Of a stretch of DNA of 64,000 nucleotides, positions 62,501 to 64,000 are shown in pieces. The stretch covers positions 122,996 to 186,995 of the forward strand of contig NZ_QLMJ01000026.1 of the NCBI RefSeq assembly GCF_003259845.1. The letters run 5' to 3'. The notes under the pieces are model-generated. The model ran no database searches and was not told where the DNA came from. It saw only the letters and a list, made by a program, of their open reading frames with translations. How positions within the stretch are numbered: position 1 is the first letter of the stretch; each line of letters opens with the position of its first letter. A program made the position numbers and the translations under genes. The stretch is from Actinoplanes lutulentus. Lineage in GTDB: Bacteria; Actinomycetota; Actinomycetes; Mycobacteriales; Micromonosporaceae.

Positions 62501-64000
62501 GCCGACGCTGTCGTACCCGTACGAACGGTTGGACACCAGAACGCCACCCACGAGGGTCTTGTCGCCGGTGTTCTCCCGATAGACCTGCTGCTCCTTGAGA
62601 GCACCGTCGGCCTCGTCGTAGTTGTTCAGCGCCCACACCCGGTACGGCTGCGCACCCAGCGTCGACCGCATCAGCTGCCCGTACGGCGAGTACGCGGTCT
62701 CCGCCCCGTACCAATCCTGACCCGACACCGACAGCGGAAGACCCTCGGCGTTGTACCGGGCAAGAAGCTTCTCGCTCGGGAAGTTACCGATCGCCGGCAG
62801 CGCGAGCGACTCCGGAAGACCGGTGTCGGTGTAGCTGTAGCCGTAGCTGTACGAGGTCTTCAGGCCCCACGCGGCGGCGACATCCGCCGGCAGCGACAGA
62901 GTGTTGCCGGTCGGCTGGTAGTCGCTGGTGTAACCCGCGACCGCCTGCTTGTACGGCTTGCCGTCGGTGTACCGGGTAGCCGTGGCAGGCATGCCCTTGC
63001 CACCCGGGGCCGTGTCGTAGGTGAATTCGGCCCGGAGGTCGGTCAGTTCCCAGCCGAGGTACTGCTTCGTCGGACGAGAGAGGTTGTCGTACTCGGTGAC
63101 GACCGTGTTCCCCCGTGCGTCGGTCGACGAGATGGCCCGGTCACGGTGGTCGTACGTGGTGCTCGTGGCACCCCGGTTCGGGTCACTCGTCCGCACCACC
63201 CGGCCACGCTGGTCATAGGTCCAGGACCAGGCGTTGCCGGCCTTGGCCGCCGAGTTGGTGGCCTTGGCCATCCCACCGCGCGCGTTGTACTCGTACCGCA
63301 TCGAGGTGAAGCCCTCGGTGGCCGCGTTGTTGAACGTGTCCACCCGGCTGGTCCGGCCCAGAGCGTCGGTGAACACCCGGTACGAAGCCGCGCCCGACGC
63401 GTTGCGGACGATCGACCAGTCCTCGCCGTACTCGTACTTCGTCGCCCGGGCGGGCGTCTCCGCGCCGCGCAGGATCGGAAGCTCCTGGAGCACCCGGCCG
63501 AGGCCGTCGTAGGTGTACCGGGTCGCGTTCGGAACCGCGATCTCCGAATCCGGCGTGAAGAGATTGCCGGACGGGCTGCCCGCGGTGAAGTAGGCGTTGT
63601 TGGTCTGCCACACCTCGCCGGAGCTGTTGTACAGGGTGTCCGTGACCAGACGCCCGCCACCGGTGGCCGGCTCCTGGCTCTGCCGTTCCCGGCCGAGACC
63701 GTCGTAGATGGTCACCGAGGTCTGAATGCGGTTCTCGTGACCGCGAGCCTTCGTGACGACGTACGGCGGCTTGCGAATGCCTTCGGCGTCCGGCTTCGGG
63801 ATGGTGTAGGTCGCTTCGAAGTCCGGGATCGCCGCACCCGCACGGCCCGGCGCCCAGCCCTTGATCAGCCGGCCCAGCGGGTCGTACTCGGCGGTGCTGA
63901 CGTGCCCGTTGGCGTCGGTGGTCTTGACCGAGGCGGCGCGGCCGGGCTCGAGTTCCTGGGTCTGCTTGTGGCCGAAGCCGTTCTCCTCGGTCACCTTGAA
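59543..64000 (-). CDS. Rhs/YD-repeat polymorphic toxin with ricin-B lectin module, Hint domain and deaminase-like C-terminal toxin (5' truncated)
   Basis: At least 1485 residues, cut by the window edge; no stop occurs up to base 64000. Numbering from the first in-window start codon at 63994: YD repeats of the YDGLGR type from the start to about 660; a ricin-B lectin-like module at about 668-795 with QIWGCNNTPAQKW and paired Cys; the RHS repeat-associated core (LGARLYDSAAGRFLSADP...NPVTHSDPSGL) at about 900-970; an Ala/Lys coiled coil and Gly/Ser linker; a Hint autoprocessing domain (Cys1195 in CPIGNSFTPGTKVLMADG, ending VLVHNC near 1347); and a 136-residue C-terminal tip with His1434-Ala-Glu1436 and Cys1460-x3-Cys1464, the zinc-binding pattern of the deaminase fold. 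Hint cleavage after HN would release the tip. Confidence 0.85.
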   Translation of the reverse strand, partial: FKVTEENGFGHKQTQELEPGRAASVKTTDANGHVSTAEYDPLGRLIKGWAPGRAGAAIPDFEATYTIPKPDAEGIRKPPYVVTKARGHENRIQTSVTIYDGLGRERQSQEPATGGGRLVTDTLYNSSGEVWQTNNAYFTAGSPSGNLFTPDSEIAVPNATRYTYDGLGRVLQELPILRGAETPARATKYEYGEDWSIVRNASGAASYRVFTDALGRTSRVDTFNNAATEGFTSMRYEYNARGGMAKATNSAAKAGNAWSWTYDQRGRVVRTSDPNRGATSTTYDHRDRAISSTDARGNTVVTEYDNLSRPTKQYLGWELTDLRAEFTYDTAPGGKGMPATATRYTDGKPYKQAVAGYTSDYQPTGNTLSLPADVAAAWGLKTSYSYGYSYTDTGLPESLALPAIGNFPSEKLLARYNAEGLPLSVSGQDWYGAETAYSPYGQLMRSTLGAQPYRVWALNNYDEADGALKEQQVYRENTGDKTLVGGVLVSNRSYGYDSVGNVTAIQEKSVGIEERQCFVYDPIGQLSKAWTSKDQTSCAAGPVGTDGAVNVAAGKDNAGYWQEYEYDLLGNRTKLVEKDITGATAKDATSTYTYGKADGSQPSTLTKVAKKYTTPAGAQVTAEADRLYSLTGETTSVTSVQNGDKQELAWTFDGKVERISGQGGKGKTSYMGLNNGCIDVSGGAAAAGTKVQIWGCNNTPAQKWSFRATAGQTDANLGTLSQYNGAWCVQPAANTTGSLVALQKCDGSAAQQLRRSTTGQLTHVASGLCITATADNTQLSLVACATGNAGQVWGPQDQTTYIYGPDGSRLISIQGKQATLNLGEAQITTQPGGALVNTQRTYSVPGGSVLRFAQNGAASTLHAITTDHQGSPYAEVNLGSGMGFRILKQDPFGNERGTAPLALNMRTNAGFLGAQRDDSSGYTLLGARLYDSAAGRFLSADPVLDLADPQQQNGYSYGHNNPVTHSDPSGLAITLTASELASALAGAGLSAAQIAEAQANANRSLTDVILSAAWSMLKDFIGITDAMNCFGGDMWACGSLIIGAIPWAKLGKIPAVLKAIDRTIAAISAWKTAKKAAEAVLAAARAAEAAALNAKKLAIERAKKAAQAAKKKAAEKVNTVSNKASTATKKTGNTVQREAQSKAAPKSSSAGGGGKGGSSKSGSSSGGGSSGGSARNSGGSSGKGGEKAGDGGGDGASCPIGNSFTPGTKVLMADGSTKPIEEVKPGDEVQATDPETGETRIETVTASIKGEGVKHLVKVVIDTDGDRGEATAEVTATDGHPFWVDELGQWIDATDLSSGQWLRTSAGMHVQVAAVQRWTTEQAVVHNLTVSSLHTYYVLAGDQSVLVHNCGGSSTPNQASMQARVDAMTAQMGAGARFRTVGGLHVVEGVDLFAVGARSNISEAQIAKLAADDEAFRIYPGLPRVSDNPLLLGRNHAEGKLIVEAMNLDVTPQLIIASNDFCDEFCGPLIERTGGRFITNRVARW

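Overview
The window is GC-rich, about 70 percent G+C, with gene order typical of the actinobacterial core chromosome. The run pyrR-pyrB-pyrC-carA-carB-pyrD-pyrF-mihF-gmk-rpoZ-coaBC-metK-priA-fmt-rsmB-rpe, the aro block with efp and nusB, mltG-ruvX-alaS, rarA, aspS and a BldD orthologue together point to a spore-forming actinomycete. My inference is Micromonosporaceae, probably Actinoplanes or a close relative. No phage, transposase, tRNA, rRNA or CRISPR array was recognised.

Layout. 1-3.5 kb: end of a PlsC-type acyltransferase, a response regulator with a GGDEF-like domain, rpe, and a membrane acyltransferase. 3.6-9.1 kb: rsmB, fmt, def and priA, whose product is a helicase-degenerate PriA with a repetitive insertion. 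9.07-10.15 kb: a gene-free, repeat-rich gap. 10.15-15.6 kb: histidine phosphatase, metK, coaBC, rpoZ, gmk, mihF, pyrF. 15.7-25.1 kb: bioA and the pyrimidine operon, read leftwards with 1-4 bp overlaps, with a candidate PyrR-binding RNA loop at its head. 25.4-27.4 kb: bldD, then a DUF559-like nuclease gene bracketed by two pairs of ~48 bp palindromic elements. 27.5-33.5 kb: nusB, efp and the shikimate genes, interrupted by an opposing gene that fuses a ribbon-helix-helix and a ClpN domain. 33.5-40.1 kb: two tandem mltG paralogues, ruvX, alaS and two small membrane-associated proteins. 40.2-45.9 kb: rarA coupled to a 1255-residue largely disordered single-pass membrane protein. 45.9-51 kb: an MFS/ArsR pair, aspS and another disordered membrane protein.

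51.2-58.9 kb is an accessory catabolic region: ComB-like phosphatase, PLP-dependent D-amino acid deaminase, APH-fold kinase, GH20 hexosaminidase, a divergent regulator, an amidohydrolase and RidA. I infer breakdown of amino-sugar and D-amino-acid material such as cell-wall fragments. The hexosaminidase and regulator genes share an exact 16-bp inverted repeat spaced 63 bp centre to centre.

58.97-64 kb holds the most unusual locus: an Rhs-type polymorphic toxin, cut by the window edge, carrying a ricin-B lectin module, a Hint autoprocessing domain and a C-terminal tip with a deaminase-like HAE/CxxxC zinc signature. A small candidate immunity gene follows immediately.
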